From JAJPKK01 sp963844635 (GTDB lineage Bacteria; Pseudomonadota; Alphaproteobacteria; Rhizobiales; Xanthobacteraceae), in contig CAWJPD010000013.1 in assembly GCA_963844635.1 (NCBI GenBank), positions 147,305-211,304 on the forward strand: a stretch of 64,000 nucleotides of DNA. The letters run 5' to 3'. A program made the position numbers and the translations under genes. How positions within the stretch are numbered: the first letter of the stretch is position 1; every line of letters begins with the position of its first letter. The notes beneath the pieces were generated by a model. It was not told the DNA's origin. It ran no database searches and worked only from the letters and a program-made list of their open reading frames with translations. Shown piece after piece: positions 46,028 through 54,934 of the stretch.

Positions 46028-47941
46028 ATGTTTGAACCGTCGAGACGAAGCCGTCGCGAGCGCAACCTGTGGAGGCGGTTCGAGGAATGGACGAGACCCG
46101 TCGCTTGCGGGATCATTGTCGCCGCTGGCGCGCTTCTCGCGCTTGTGGGTGGCCCCGCGCCGGTCGGCGCCGCCGAACGTCCTGCGGTCATGGGGCCGAA
46201 TGCCGGCGTATCGGGCGGTCACCCGCTCACCACGGCAGCAGCCTTTGAGATTCTCGCCCGCGGCGGCAATGCGTTCGATGCCGGTGTGGCGGCACTCCTC
46301 GTCGGCGGCGTCGTCGAGCAGGACCTGTACAGCCTTGGCGGCGAGGCTTTGGTCCTGGTCTATCCCCGGAGCACCGGCAAGGTCGTGTCTGTCGTGGGGC
46401 AGGGTTGGGCACCCGAGGGAGCCAGCATCGATCGCTATCTCGCCCGCGGAAGAACCTTGGAAGGCAATGGCCTCGATCCGGCGGTCGTTCCCGGTGCTCT
46501 GCATGCCGCGCTGACGGTGCTCGATCAATGGGGCACCATGAGTTTCGAGGAGGTGGCCGCGCGCGCGATCCAATACGCGGAGGACGGCTTTCCGCTGCGG
46601 CCGCGCACGGTGGCGGCGATCGCGCGCAATGCGAGCTTCATCAAGGCATGGCCGGAAAATCAAGGCTACTGGCTCAAGCCGGACGGCACCATGTATCGGC
46701 CGGGCGATACGATAAAGTTCCCGACGCTCGCGCATACCCTCAAGCTGATGGTCGAAGCGGAGCGTGACCACAAAGCGCAAGGCCGAAGCGCCGGCATCGT
46801 CGCCGCGCGCGACCGCTTCTACAAGGGCGATATCGCCGCCGACATGGTGGCCTTCCTTCAACATCACGATGCGCCGTTCGATCGCGCTGATTTCGCCGAG
46901 TTCTATGCCCGGGTCGAACAGCCCGTGATGACGACCTATCGCGGCTACGAGGTTTACAAACACGGGTTTGGCAGCCAGGGACCCGCGTTGCTCGAGGCTC
47001 TCAACATCCTGGAGAACTTCGATCTGCACGCGATGAAGCGCAACAGCCCGGAATATCTGCACACGATGGTGGAAGCGCTCAAGCTCGCCTATGCGGACCG
47101 CGACACCTATTACGGAGATCCCACCTTCGTGCACACGCCGGGTGAAGGGCTGCTCTCGAAGGCCTATGCGAAGGAGCGCGCAAAGCTCATCGACCCGAAC
47201 CATGCATCGCGAGCGTTTGTCGCCGGCAACCCGCTGCCGTTCGATTCCCATGTCAAACAATGGAGCGGCTGGGTCGCAAACATTGCCGACGCCGGTCCTT
47301 CGACCGGACCGTTGCCCGATCCCGAACCCGTCTCGGGCGCGGCCAAGGACACCACTCACATCTCCATCATCGATCGCGACGGCAACATTTTCGACTCGAC
47401 CCCGAGCGGCGGCTGGATCGGCGGCGCCGTCATCCTCGGCGATACGGGTATCGGCATGAGCGTTCGCGGCGAGCAGTTCTGGCTCGACAAGACGCGCGCG
47501 GCGCAGCTGCGACCGCGGGCGCGACCGCGCTACACGCTGACGCCGAGCATCGTGCTGAAGAATGGCGCGCCTTTCATGGCCATCGGCTCCCCGGGCGGCG
47601 ACAACCAGGAGCAGACGATCTTGCAGGCCTTCCTCGATGTCGTGGAATTCTGGCCCGACTGGTACCCTAACCTGCACGAGGCGTTCGAATGGCCGCGGGT
47701 GCAAACCCTGCATTTTTACGGCTCGTTCTGGCCGCACAATTCCGGGTTCAACAAGTTGAACGTCGAAGCCAATATTCCCGAGCCGGTTTATGCCGCCCTG
47801 AAGGCGCGCGGTCACGATGTGGCCCGCATCAAGGCGTTCGGCATGAACGGATGTGCAACAGCCGTCCTGATCGATCCCGCAACCGGCAACCGTTTGGCCG
47901 GCGCCGATCGCAGGCGGGATTGTTATGCGATCGCCTATTGA
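46028..47941 (+). CDS. ggt: gamma-glutamyltransferase (Ntn hydrolase)
   Basis: The precursor has 637 residues. After a signal-anchor (about 25-50) come the GGT signatures GVSGGHPLTTAAAFEILARG and GNAFDAGVAALLVGGVVEQD. The autocleavage and nucleophile Thr lies in KDTTHISIIDRDGNIF near residue 441. The pocket motif AIGSPGGDNQEQT follows. ATG 46028 is preferred because AAGGGAGG lies 7 bases upstream; ATG 46022 would be only 1 base away. It is a periplasmic or secreted hydrolase/transferase of gamma-glutamyl compounds. The 'DRxYYGDP' region is typical of the broader GGT-like group. Confidence 0.9.
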   Translation: MFEPSRRSRRERNLWRRFEEWTRPVACGIIVAAGALLALVGGPAPVGAAERPAVMGPNAGVSGGHPLTTAAAFEILARGGNAFDAGVAALLVGGVVEQDLYSLGGEALVLVYPRSTGKVVSVVGQGWAPEGASIDRYLARGRTLEGNGLDPAVVPGALHAALTVLDQWGTMSFEEVAARAIQYAEDGFPLRPRTVAAIARNASFIKAWPENQGYWLKPDGTMYRPGDTIKFPTLAHTLKLMVEAERDHKAQGRSAGIVAARDRFYKGDIAADMVAFLQHHDAPFDRADFAEFYARVEQPVMTTYRGYEVYKHGFGSQGPALLEALNILENFDLHAMKRNSPEYLHTMVEALKLAYADRDTYYGDPTFVHTPGEGLLSKAYAKERAKLIDPNHASRAFVAGNPLPFDSHVKQWSGWVANIADAGPSTGPLPDPEPVSGAAKDTTHISIIDRDGNIFDSTPSGGWIGGAVILGDTGIGMSVRGEQFWLDKTRAAQLRPRARPRYTLTPSIVLKNGAPFMAIGSPGGDNQEQTILQAFLDVVEFWPDWYPNLHEAFEWPRVQTLHFYGSFWPHNSGFNKLNVEANIPEPVYAALKARGHDVARIKAFGMNGCATAVLIDPATGNRLAGADRRRDCYAIAY

Positions 47942-48045
47942 CGGGCCTCGACGAAATCGCTGCCGCGCTCGCAATGGGCGATCAGTTCGACCGCGGCAGC
48001 GCACAGGCAATCCGAAGGTTAACGCCCGTGGGGAGCGTCGTTAGT

Positions 48046-48190
48046 TAGAGCGGGATGCGTTCAGGTTGAATCGCGTCCCGCTCGATTATGTTCTGCGCAC
48101 CCGTCGCGGACTGCACTCGACGACGGATGCGTGCTGATTTTGCGCATGATCCTGTCCGAAAAGCCCGCGGCTTTTCGGGATCATGCGCTC
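48046..48190 (+). repeat. three-hairpin repeat, long form (copy 8)
   Basis: A-B-C order from TAGAGCGGGATGCGTTCAGG to GGATCATGCGCTC. It lies 105 bases behind the gamma-glutamyltransferase stop and 23 bases before the IS5-family element. Confidence 0.9.
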
Positions 48191-48212
48191 GCCGCGATTG
48201 CCCTCGCGGCCC

Positions 48213-49156
48213 CTGAGAGTCTGTCCGGAGAGTTTAGGCTGGATTGCATAGCTTTCTAAGCATGAGGCGGATCGAGGCGAGGCGCAAGAAGGCGAGCGCC
48301 CTGCGATTGAGGCACTCCCAATCCTTGGCAAGGCGGCGGCAGCGATTGAGCCAGGCGATGGTGCGTTCGACGATCCAGCGCTTGGGCATGATCTGGAAAC
48401 CGACCGCGGCATCGGAGCGTTTGACGATTTCGATCTCGAGCGAGGGCAGGATTTTCACCACGGCGTTGGCGAATTGCGGTCCTTGATAGCCGCCATCGGC
48501 AAACAGCTTTTGCAAGAACGGGAACATGCCAAACAGGGTTGATAGGACCAGGACCCCGCCATCGCGATCCTGGATGTCGGCCGGATGAACGATGGCGTGG
48601 AGCAGCAGGCCTAATGTATCGACGAGAATGTGCCGCTTCTTGCCCTTGATCTTCTTGCCTGCATCGTATCCCGGCGGATCGATGCAACGCCCCCTTTTTC
48701 AGCGCTTTTCACGCTCTGGCTGTCGATGATGGCGGCGGTGGGGCTTGCTTCGCGCTGCTCTTGCTCACGACACTGTTGATAGAGCGCGTGGTGGATCCGA
48801 TCCAATGTACCATCGTAGGTCCATAGATCAAAATAGTCGTAGACGGTGCTTTTCGGCGGCAGGTCCTTCGGAATCGCGCGCCACTGACAGCCGGTCGACA
48901 GAACGTACATCAGCCCGTTCACGATTTCGCGCAGGTTCACGGTGCGCTTGTCGCCCCCCGGCTTGCCGGGCGGAATCAAGGGTGCGACCAGATTCCATTC
49001 CTCGTCAGTCAGATCACTCGGGTAACGCAACTTGCTACGGTCGTAACGCGCGCGGTTCTGCGTCGTCCACATGGTGGTGGTCCCCCCGAATCAGGTCACC
49101 ACCCCTTGAATCACAACGGATTCATATGATTCAACTACTCTTCGGACAGACACTGA
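48213..49156 (-). mobile_element. IS5-family insertion sequence
   Basis: The ends GAGTCTGTCCGGAGAG (48217-48232) and CTCTTCGGACAGACAC (49137-49152) are inverted repeats matching at 14 of 16 positions. CTGA flanks both sides (48213-48216 and 49153-49156), read as a 4-bp target duplication. The 936-bp element carries one transposase, split by a frameshift. Confidence 0.85.
48234..49072 (-). CDS. IS5-family transposase, one frameshift (possibly programmed)
   Basis: The N-terminal part reads YPSDLTDEEWNLVAPLIPPG, STVYDYFDLWTYDGTLDRIH and IIDSQSVKSAEKGG with the first catalytic Asp. The C-terminal part reads DPPGYDAGKKIKGKKRHIL, LFADGGYQGPQF (second Asp) and RWIVERTIAWLNRCRRL (Glu). The change of frame occurs at 48690-48694 (GGGGG on the coding strand after AAAAA); one more G gives KGGRCIDPPGYD and 279 residues. 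Some IS5-family members use -1 frameshifting in such runs, so this need not be a defect. Confidence 0.88.
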
Positions 49157-49253
49157 GGTCACGCCTCTCTTTTCATCGAATATTAAGTCTGATCACGCAG
49201 GTTATTGTGAACGGTCTATTGATCGGAAAAGCAAACATGCAGAGGATCAGCGC

Positions 49254-49455
49254 GTGAACGTCGATCAACTCAAAACGCATATCGCGGAACGGGCTTATTA
49301 CTTGTGGCAGCAACAAGGGTGCCCCGATGGGTACTCGCTGCAAAACTGGTTGCAAGCGGAATTGGAAACTTCGCAGCCCGCCGGCGCGAGCCGTCGTCAC
49401 TCCTGCCGCTAAGCCGGTGACCAAGCCTGCTAAGAAAAAGGCGCGCCGGCATTAA
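49254..49455 (+). CDS. DUF2934 small protein, frameshifted tail
   Basis: GTG 49254 (AGAGGA upstream) starts VNVDQLKTHIAERAYYLWQQ, then QGCPDGYSLQNWLQAELET, a DUF2934 domain. The frame then runs into a stop, but the adjacent frame gives the usual basic Ala/Lys tail AVVTPAAKPVTKPAKKKARR ending TAA at 49453-49455. One extra base near 49390-49395 explains the split. The corrected product is about 66 residues. The small family is common in Hyphomicrobiales; function unknown. Confidence 0.72.
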
Positions 49456-49618
49456 CGGCGGCCTACGATAATAGTAAGGCCGCTGTTCGAAGGGATAAAA
49501 GGAACCAAACTGAGAGTTAGAACACTAGGGTGCGCGGTTCTTCAGAGACTCCGCCGGTGTGAGCAAGGCGCCTGCGTATTGTGCAAGTGCGGCGTCCCGT
49601 GTGGCCGCGTTGCTCACG

Positions 49619-49727
49619 CTAGAGCGGGATGCGTTCAGGTTGAATCGTCTCCCGCTCGATTATCAATCATTGATTTTGCGCATGATGTTGTCCGAAAAAT
49701 CCGCAATTTTACCGGTTCATGCGCTAG
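49619..49727 (+). repeat. three-hairpin repeat, short form with both CTAG ends (copy 9)
   Basis: CTAGAGCGGGATGCGTTCAG to CCGGTTCATGCGCTAG. This is the cleanest view of both CTAG termini. Hairpin B is missing and replaced by ATTATCAATCATTGATTTTG. Confidence 0.9.
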
Positions 49728-49781
49728 AAATCCATTGATTCCATCTGATCGGAACATGCGCGGCCTATGCAACCCTGTGAT

Positions 49782-49809
49782 AAAAAAGCCCCGTTGCCGG
49801 GGCTTTTTT
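49782..49809. terminator. bidirectional rho-independent terminator
   Basis: AAAAAAGCCCCG-TTGC-CGGGGCTTTTTT is a perfect 12-bp stem with A and T tails. It lies 5 bases behind the stop of the His/Asp-rich gene on the minus strand and also closes the plus-strand side. Confidence 0.92.
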
Positions 49810-49814
49810 GACAA

Positions 49815-50042
49815 CTACAGGTGATCGTGATCGTGGTCACGATCGTGGTCGTGGTCATGACCCCTTTTGATCACGAGTACATCGCGGTCGTGATGGTGAA
49901 ACCGGTCGAAAAACCGGGGGTGATCGCGGTGATCCCGGTGTTCCTTGATGATCACCTTGTCGTCCGCGCGAGCCGGCGTGTTGGCGACCGTCGCCAATCC
50001 AAGCACGCTCAGGGCGCCCAAGGCCAGAACCAGCTGACGCAT
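49815..50042 (-). CDS. small exported His/Asp-rich protein
   Basis: 75 residues. A signal peptide (MRQLVLALGALSVLGLATVA, cleavage near ARA) is followed by DDKVIIKEHRDHRDHPRFFD and a tail of alternating His and Asp (GHDHDHDRDHDHDHL). The tail suggests divalent metal binding (Zn, Ni, Cu) in the periplasm; this is inferred from composition only. A strong terminator follows, so it is monocistronic. Confidence 0.75.
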   Translation of the reverse strand: MRQLVLALGALSVLGLATVANTPARADDKVIIKEHRDHRDHPRFFDRFHHHDRDVLVIKRGHDHDHDRDHDHDHL

Positions 50043-50212
50043 AATCGTCTCTCCTATGTTGTTTTCTTCCCCACATAAATGCCGAGAGTGCGTCGGCGTT
50101 CCAAAAAAATCTCGCTGAACAAAACATTCACTTCAGCCGTGACGCAATTACCGTTTAGCAACATGATGATGTTGCCATAATAGTTAATCGATAGTTCGAT
50201 CTTGCGTTAACG

Positions 50213-51160
50213 TCATTTTCCTTGGACCATGTGAACGATATCGATGGCACGGCGAAGCAGGTTTTCCGACGCTTCGGGCGTGCGAAAGGCGGCATGCGGT
50301 GACAACGTGACGTTATCCATTCGTGCAAGCGGGTGGTCGGGTTTCAGCGGCTCGGAATGGAACACATCGAGTCCGGCATAACGGATGTGGCGTGATTGCA
50401 GCGCATCGATGAGCGCGCCTTCCTCCAGCAACGCCCCGCGCGCTGTGTTGACGAGAATGGCTCCCGGTTTCATGCGCCCGATGCGGGCGGCGTCGAGGAA
50501 ATTGCGCGTTTCCTCCGTCAGCGCGAGATTGAGCGAGACGACGTCGGCGGCGGTGAGCAATGTGTCGATATCCACGAGCCGCGCCGTCATCGCGCCCGTT
50601 CTCTCGCTCGACGTGGCCACGACAAGGGGTTCGGAAACCGGCGTTCGGTTCCAGGCAAGCATTTTCATCCCGATGCCGGCGCCAATGCGGGTGACCTCGC
50701 GGCCGATGCCGCCAAAACCGATGACGCCCAACGTCTTGCCGAAAAGCTCGATCCCCTCGAGCGGTTCCCACGTCCCGGCTCGTATTTTGCGGTCCGAGAG
50801 CGCAATCTCGCGCGCACAGGCGAACATCAGCGCAATCGTATGTTCCGCGACCGAGGTGTCGCCATACCCGCGATAGGTGTGCACAGTGACGCCCAGCGCC
50901 TTGAGCTCGTCGACATCCATGTAGCTCGAGGCGCCGGTGCCGCAGAACACGATATGACGAAGCGCCCGGCACTTCGCGATCTGTTCCGTCGGCATATAGG
51001 AATGATCGTCGATGCAAATCTCGTAGCCGTCGAGCAGCCGCGGCAGATCGCTTGCCTGGAACGGCACGTTATTGACGGTGACGGGCGGGTCGTCGGGGCG
51101 ATGCACGCGGCGGAAAACGCGTTCCAGTTGCGGATTGCAGTCGATGAACAGCGTTCTCAT
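50213..51160 (-). CDS. D-isomer-specific 2-hydroxyacid dehydrogenase
   Basis: 315 residues: GKTLGVIGFGGIGREVTRIG is the NAD Rossmann loop, NTARGALLEEGALIDAL carries the conserved catalytic Arg region, YAGLDVFHSEPL the Glu region and VTLSPHAAFRTPEASEN the catalytic His. It should interconvert a 2-oxo acid and a D-2-hydroxy acid in the cytoplasm. ATG 51160 is chosen as the start of the family's first strand (MRTLFIDCNP). It is divergent from the FAH gene with 98 bases between. Confidence 0.9.
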   Translation of the reverse strand: MRTLFIDCNPQLERVFRRVHRPDDPPVTVNNVPFQASDLPRLLDGYEICIDDHSYMPTEQIAKCRALRHIVFCGTGASSYMDVDELKALGVTVHTYRGYGDTSVAEHTIALMFACAREIALSDRKIRAGTWEPLEGIELFGKTLGVIGFGGIGREVTRIGAGIGMKMLAWNRTPVSEPLVVATSSERTGAMTARLVDIDTLLTAADVVSLNLALTEETRNFLDAARIGRMKPGAILVNTARGALLEEGALIDALQSRHIRYAGLDVFHSEPLKPDHPLARMDNVTLSPHAAFRTPEASENLLRRAIDIVHMVQGK

Positions 51161-51258
51161 GCGAGATCGAACGGCACTCGAATTAACGGTGTACAAACCG
51201 GCGGCGTTGGGCATAGTGCCGGGCCGGTTCGGCGGGGGAGAGATTGTGGAGCGGGGGC

Positions 51259-52115
51259 ATGCGTCTGGCAAGCTACATAGCCAATGGGCGCACAAGCTTT
51301 GGCGCCGTCGTTGGCGACGGCGTGGTCGATTTCCGGCTGCGTTTCGGCCCGCGTTTTGCCACCCTTGCCGACCTGTTGCGCGCGCACGCGCTTGAGGAGG
51401 CGCGCGCCATTCTCGTCGGCGTCAGGCCCGATTTTCCATTGTCCGCGGTCGAATTCCTTCCGCCCGTGGCAGCGCCGGAAAAGATCCTGTGCGTCGGCAT
51501 CAACTACGCAGACCGCATTGCCGATTTCGGGGACTCCGATGTGCCGCGATATCCGAGCCTGTTCTTTCGCCATCCGGGATCGCTGGTCGGCTGCGGCCAG
51601 CCATTGATGCGGCCGGCGGTCTCCGAGCAGTTCGATTACGAGGGCGAGTTTGCCATTGTGATCGGTCATGAAGGCCGCCATGTCCCCAAGGAGCGCGCGC
51701 TTGATTGGATCGCCGGCGTGACCCTGTGCAATGAGGGCACGGTTCGGGACTGGCTTCGCCACGGCAAGTTTCAACGTGTACTTAGGGCAAGAACTTCGAC
51801 CGCTCCGGCAGCATTGGTCCGTGGATCGTCACCAGCGACGAGATCGATCCGACGCGCCCGATGCGGCTTACCGTTTCGGTGAACGGCGACGTCACGCAGG
51901 ATGACAGCACCGCCAATATGATCTTTTCGTTTGCCGACCTGATCGCCTACATCACGACATTCATGACGATCAGGCCGGCCGATGTCATCGTGACGGGGAC
52001 GCCGGTCAAGAAAACGCGGGGAGCCGAACCCCGATGGCTCAAGCCGGGCGACGTGGTCGAGGTTGCTTCACCGGAAATCGGCACGTTGTACAACCGCGTC
52101 GCCGATGAAGCGTGA
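51259..52115 (+). CDS. fumarylacetoacetate hydrolase family protein, two close frameshifts
   Basis: The N-terminal part MRLASYIANGRTSFGAVVGD and PPVAAPEKILCVGINYADRI and the E-x-E metal motif FDYEGEFAIVIGHEGR are in the first frame. The C-terminal part GPWIVTSDEIDPTRPMRLT and PADVIVTGTPVKKTRGAEPR is two bases out of phase. Removing one T (TTTC, about 51770) and one G (TAGGGC, about 51785) gives GKFNVYLGKNFDRSGSIGPW and 284 residues. Homologues hydrolyse acylpyruvates or decarboxylate oxaloacetate. The divergent hydroxyacid dehydrogenase suggests a shared 2-oxo-acid pathway. Confidence 0.82.
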
Positions 52116-52124
52116 GTTCTTGCC

Positions 52125-52225
52125 CAGAGGGGATGCGTTCAATTTGAATTGCCTCACGCTCGGTTATCATTGATTTTGCGCATGATCTTGTCCGAAAAAT
52201 CTGCAACTTTTCGGGATCATGCGCT
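52125..52225 (+). repeat. three-hairpin repeat, short form (copy 10)
   Basis: GAGGGGATGCGTTCAATTTG to GGGATCATGCGCTG. Its GATCATGCGC end contains the last codons and TGA stop (52217-52219) of the TPR-methyltransferase on the minus strand, and it begins 10 bases after the FAH stop. It is thus wedged between two convergent genes. Confidence 0.88.
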
Positions 52226-53131
52226 GGCCGCGAGCACGACGAGTTCCGGTACGTCCGCGCCGCCTTCGTGACGCAGCACGGCGGGCGAGAGCTCGGCATC
52301 TATGAGCCCGGCCGCCGCCAAGGTGGCACGGACATGATCCGCACCATGCCGGTAACGCAGCTTTTCGCCAAGCACCACGCCGGAGTCAGCGCGCTCCACG
52401 GTGAAGGCTAACAAGCCCTGCGGTCGCAATACGCGCACGACAGCCGCGACCACCGGGATGAGATCGGGCAAATAAACGAAGACATCGGCGGCAACGGCAA
52501 GGTCGCAGGTCTCGCCCTGCGTGGCCATCCCGTGAAGATGCGCGAGGATGTCGCCGGTCGCCAGCCGGTCATAAATGTTTTTCGCTCGTGCGATTTCGAT
52601 CATGGTCGGGGAAAGATCGACCCCGGTCAGCCACCGCACCGAGGATCGGAACGCTGCGCCGGCAAGCCCCGTCCCGCAGCCGAGGTCGAGCATGTGCTCG
52701 AAGCGCTGCGCGGGCCCCGCCCAATTCACCGCCTCGCGCAAGTGGTCCGGGCCGCGATAACCGAGCCGTGCGAGCGCGGCATCGAACTCCGGCGCGTAGC
52801 GGTCGAACAGAGCCTGCACATAGGCTGGCGGCATCTTTGGCAAGCGATTGCTTGGGTCGCAGCGGGCGAGCCGAAGCGCGGCGCCGAGCCGATCCTGCGG
52901 GTCAAGCGCGAGAACCCGGCGAAAGGCTGCCGCGGCGCCTGCCGCATCGCCGAGATTCACTCGGGCCTCGCCAAGCGCCAGCCACGCTGGTGCGAAGTCG
53001 GGGGCGGCCTCCAGCGCCTGCGCAAAAAGGTCGGCCGCGGCAGCGTAGTCTTTGCGCAACGCAAGGTCGCGGCCGAATTCGAAGCGTCGATCCACGATCA
53101 AACTACCCGAAGAAACGATGACAAGGTCCAT
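52217..53131 (-). CDS. TPR-containing SAM-dependent methyltransferase
   Basis: 304 residues. Residues about 15-90 hold TPR-like helices (DYAAAADLFAQALEAAPDFA, GAAAAFRRVLALDPQDRLG). Then comes a class I methyltransferase with FEHMLDLGCGTGLAGAAF, LTGVDLSPTMIEIARAK and CDLAVAADVFVYLPDL. This combination is typical of a conserved alphaproteobacterial family of unknown substrate. ATG 53131 is chosen because the longer form overlaps ubiA. It follows ubiA by 22 bases. Its final residues (SA, then TGA) lie in the repeat. Confidence 0.82.
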   Translation of the reverse strand: MDLVIVSSGSLIVDRRFEFGRDLALRKDYAAAADLFAQALEAAPDFAPAWLALGEARVNLGDAAGAAAAFRRVLALDPQDRLGAALRLARCDPSNRLPKMPPAYVQALFDRYAPEFDAALARLGYRGPDHLREAVNWAGPAQRFEHMLDLGCGTGLAGAAFRSSVRWLTGVDLSPTMIEIARAKNIYDRLATGDILAHLHGMATQGETCDLAVAADVFVYLPDLIPVVAAVVRVLRPQGLLAFTVERADSGVVLGEKLRYRHGADHVRATLAAAGLIDAELSPAVLRHEGGADVPELVVLAASA

Positions 53132-53153
53132 GATCGGAGCAGCCACGGCGCAT

Positions 53154-54083
53154 TCAAGTCGCGAGCGCCGCATCGAGAACCATGCCGGCGAACAGGATCA
53201 GGCCGGCGTCCCGGTTCGACCTGAACAGTGCCAGGCACAGCGCCGGATCGCCGATGTCGAGGCGGGCAATCTGCCACGCAAGATGCGCGGCGAAGACGCC
53301 GAGGCCGAGCCAGAACGGCACGCTGCCCCCGGCAATGGCACCGGCAATGCCGATCAGCACGATCGCTGCCGTGTCGAACATCATCAACATCGGCCTGGTG
53401 CGCGGCCCGAACAGCCGCGCCGTGGACTTGATCCCGATCAGCGCGTCATCCTCGCGATCCTGATGGGCATAAATGGTGTCATAGGCGATGACCCAGGCGA
53501 TCGATCCGGCATAGAGCAGCAGCGCCGGCACGTCGAGCCGGCCGAACGCAGCCGCCCACCCCATCAGCGCCCCCCATGAGAAGGCGAGGCCGAGCACGAT
53601 CTGCGGCCACCAGGTGATGCGTTTCATGAACGGGTAGATCGCCACGATCGCGAGCGAGGCGATCCCGGTTGCGATGGCGAAGCCGTTGAATTGAAGCAGC
53701 ACCGCAAGGCCCACGAGGGCCTGCGCGACGAGAAAGGCGGCCGCTCCGGCCACGCTCACCTGACCGGACGGGATCGGCCGAGAGCGGGTCCGGTCGACGC
53801 GACCGTCAAGGTCGCGATCGACGATATCGTTCCAGGTGCAGCCCGCCCCGCGCATGACGAAGGCGCCGACAAAAAACAAGACGAGATGCCAGATGTTGGG
53901 CAGCCCAACCCGGGCGTAAATCGCGGCGAGGCCCGATGACCACCAGCATGGGATCAACAGCAGCCACGCCCCAATCGGGCGGTCGAACCGGGCAAGCCGC
54001 AGATAAGGCCGTGCGGCCGCCGGCGCCCACCGATCGACCCAGTTGCCGGTCGAATCGGCGACCCGGCCGGCAGGCCCAATCAT
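53154..54083 (-). CDS. ubiA: 4-hydroxybenzoate polyprenyltransferase
   Basis: 309 residues with about nine transmembrane helices and both Asp-rich prenyl-diphosphate motifs: GCTWNDIVDRDLDGRVDRT and YDTIYAHQDREDDALIG. RPIGAWLLLIPCWWSSGLA is the usual first helix. It prenylates 4-hydroxybenzoate in ubiquinone synthesis in the inner membrane. The TPR-methyltransferase lies 22 bases downstream. Head-to-head with rsmE in the region is common in this order. Confidence 0.94.
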   Translation of the reverse strand: MIGPAGRVADSTGNWVDRWAPAAARPYLRLARFDRPIGAWLLLIPCWWSSGLAAIYARVGLPNIWHLVLFFVGAFVMRGAGCTWNDIVDRDLDGRVDRTRSRPIPSGQVSVAGAAAFLVAQALVGLAVLLQFNGFAIATGIASLAIVAIYPFMKRITWWPQIVLGLAFSWGALMGWAAAFGRLDVPALLLYAGSIAWVIAYDTIYAHQDREDDALIGIKSTARLFGPRTRPMLMMFDTAAIVLIGIAGAIAGGSVPFWLGLGVFAAHLAWQIARLDIGDPALCLALFRSNRDAGLILFAGMVLDAALAT

Positions 54084-54177
54084 CGCATGATGGCGTTGCC
54101 GGTCAGCGTGTCGAACGTTCCGCCGCCGGCCCTGGTCGACTCCGGTGTCGGCAGGCGGGCGGTGCCGAGTGCATCAC

Positions 54178-54738
54178 TCAGACTGGGCGGGGGGGAGCGC
54201 CTGAAGCCACTCCGGGCTGGCAAATCTTTTCCCGCGTCTGCTCGGTGTGACCGTGGACGTTTCTCAGTTCCTGAACAAGTTGGGCAGGGATGCCGCAATT
54301 GGCGGCGTTACTCTCGGTGTATTTGACCCATTTGGTCTCGGCAGCCGCATAGACGGTGATCTGCTTGCACATTTCCTCCCGCGACGGCTTGTGCTCGCTC
54401 AAAGCCTTGGCGGCCTGACCCTTCTTCTGGACGTCCTCGCGCAGCTTGATGAACTCCTGAAGACACGCGGGCGGAGCCCCGCCCCCACCAAACCCGGGCG
54501 GAGCGCCCATCCCACGCGCCCCCATCATGGGCGGGGCGCCGGCCGGACCGAACCCGCCGGTCATCGGCACAGCGGTCGGTGTCGGTGCTGCCATTGGCGC
54601 CGCGGCCATCCCCGGACCGGCAGGAGGCGCAGCGGCACGCGGAGAATCGGTCGGCCATGGCAGCGTCTGCGCCAAAGCTTCGCAACCCGTTACGGCGGTC
54701 AAGGCAAGAATGAGGGAAAGGCGACAACCGGCCCTCAT
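54178..54738 (-). CDS. exported Pro/Gly-rich hypothetical protein
   Basis: 186 residues. A signal peptide (MRAGCRLSLILALTAVTGCE) is followed by a low-complexity Ala/Pro/Gly/Met segment (about 30-95) and a compact C-terminal domain with four cysteines (ACLQEFIKLREDVQ, REEMCKQITVYAAAETKWV, NAANCGIPAQLV, TREKICQPG). The cysteine-bearing helical domain is conserved in Hyphomicrobiales proteins of unknown role. ATG 54738 has GGGGAG 9 bases upstream. It lies 94 bases upstream of ubiA on the same strand. Confidence 0.75.
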   Translation of the reverse strand: MRAGCRLSLILALTAVTGCEALAQTLPWPTDSPRAAAPPAGPGMAAAPMAAPTPTAVPMTGGFGPAGAPPMMGARGMGAPPGFGGGGAPPACLQEFIKLREDVQKKGQAAKALSEHKPSREEMCKQITVYAAAETKWVKYTESNAANCGIPAQLVQELRNVHGHTEQTREKICQPGVASGAPPRPV

Positions 54739-54934
54739 GACATAAATCTCCCCAATGTCAGATTGTGAGTTCCCCCCAGCCCCTGCATCCCCCAGATGAC
54801 GATGCCGCCGATAGGTGTTCAAATCGTTAGCGGCCTCAGAGTTTGTTGCGGTCGGTCACGCGATAAACAGCCACCCCACCATGTCATATCGCCGGAAGCA
54901 GATGGCGAAACCCGGGCAAAGGCGTGCAGAATTG

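Noticed and set aside
45896..48010. 704-codon minus-strand frame opposite gamma-glutamyltransferase
   Set aside because: It has no recognisable domain and overlaps a well-supported gene over its whole length.
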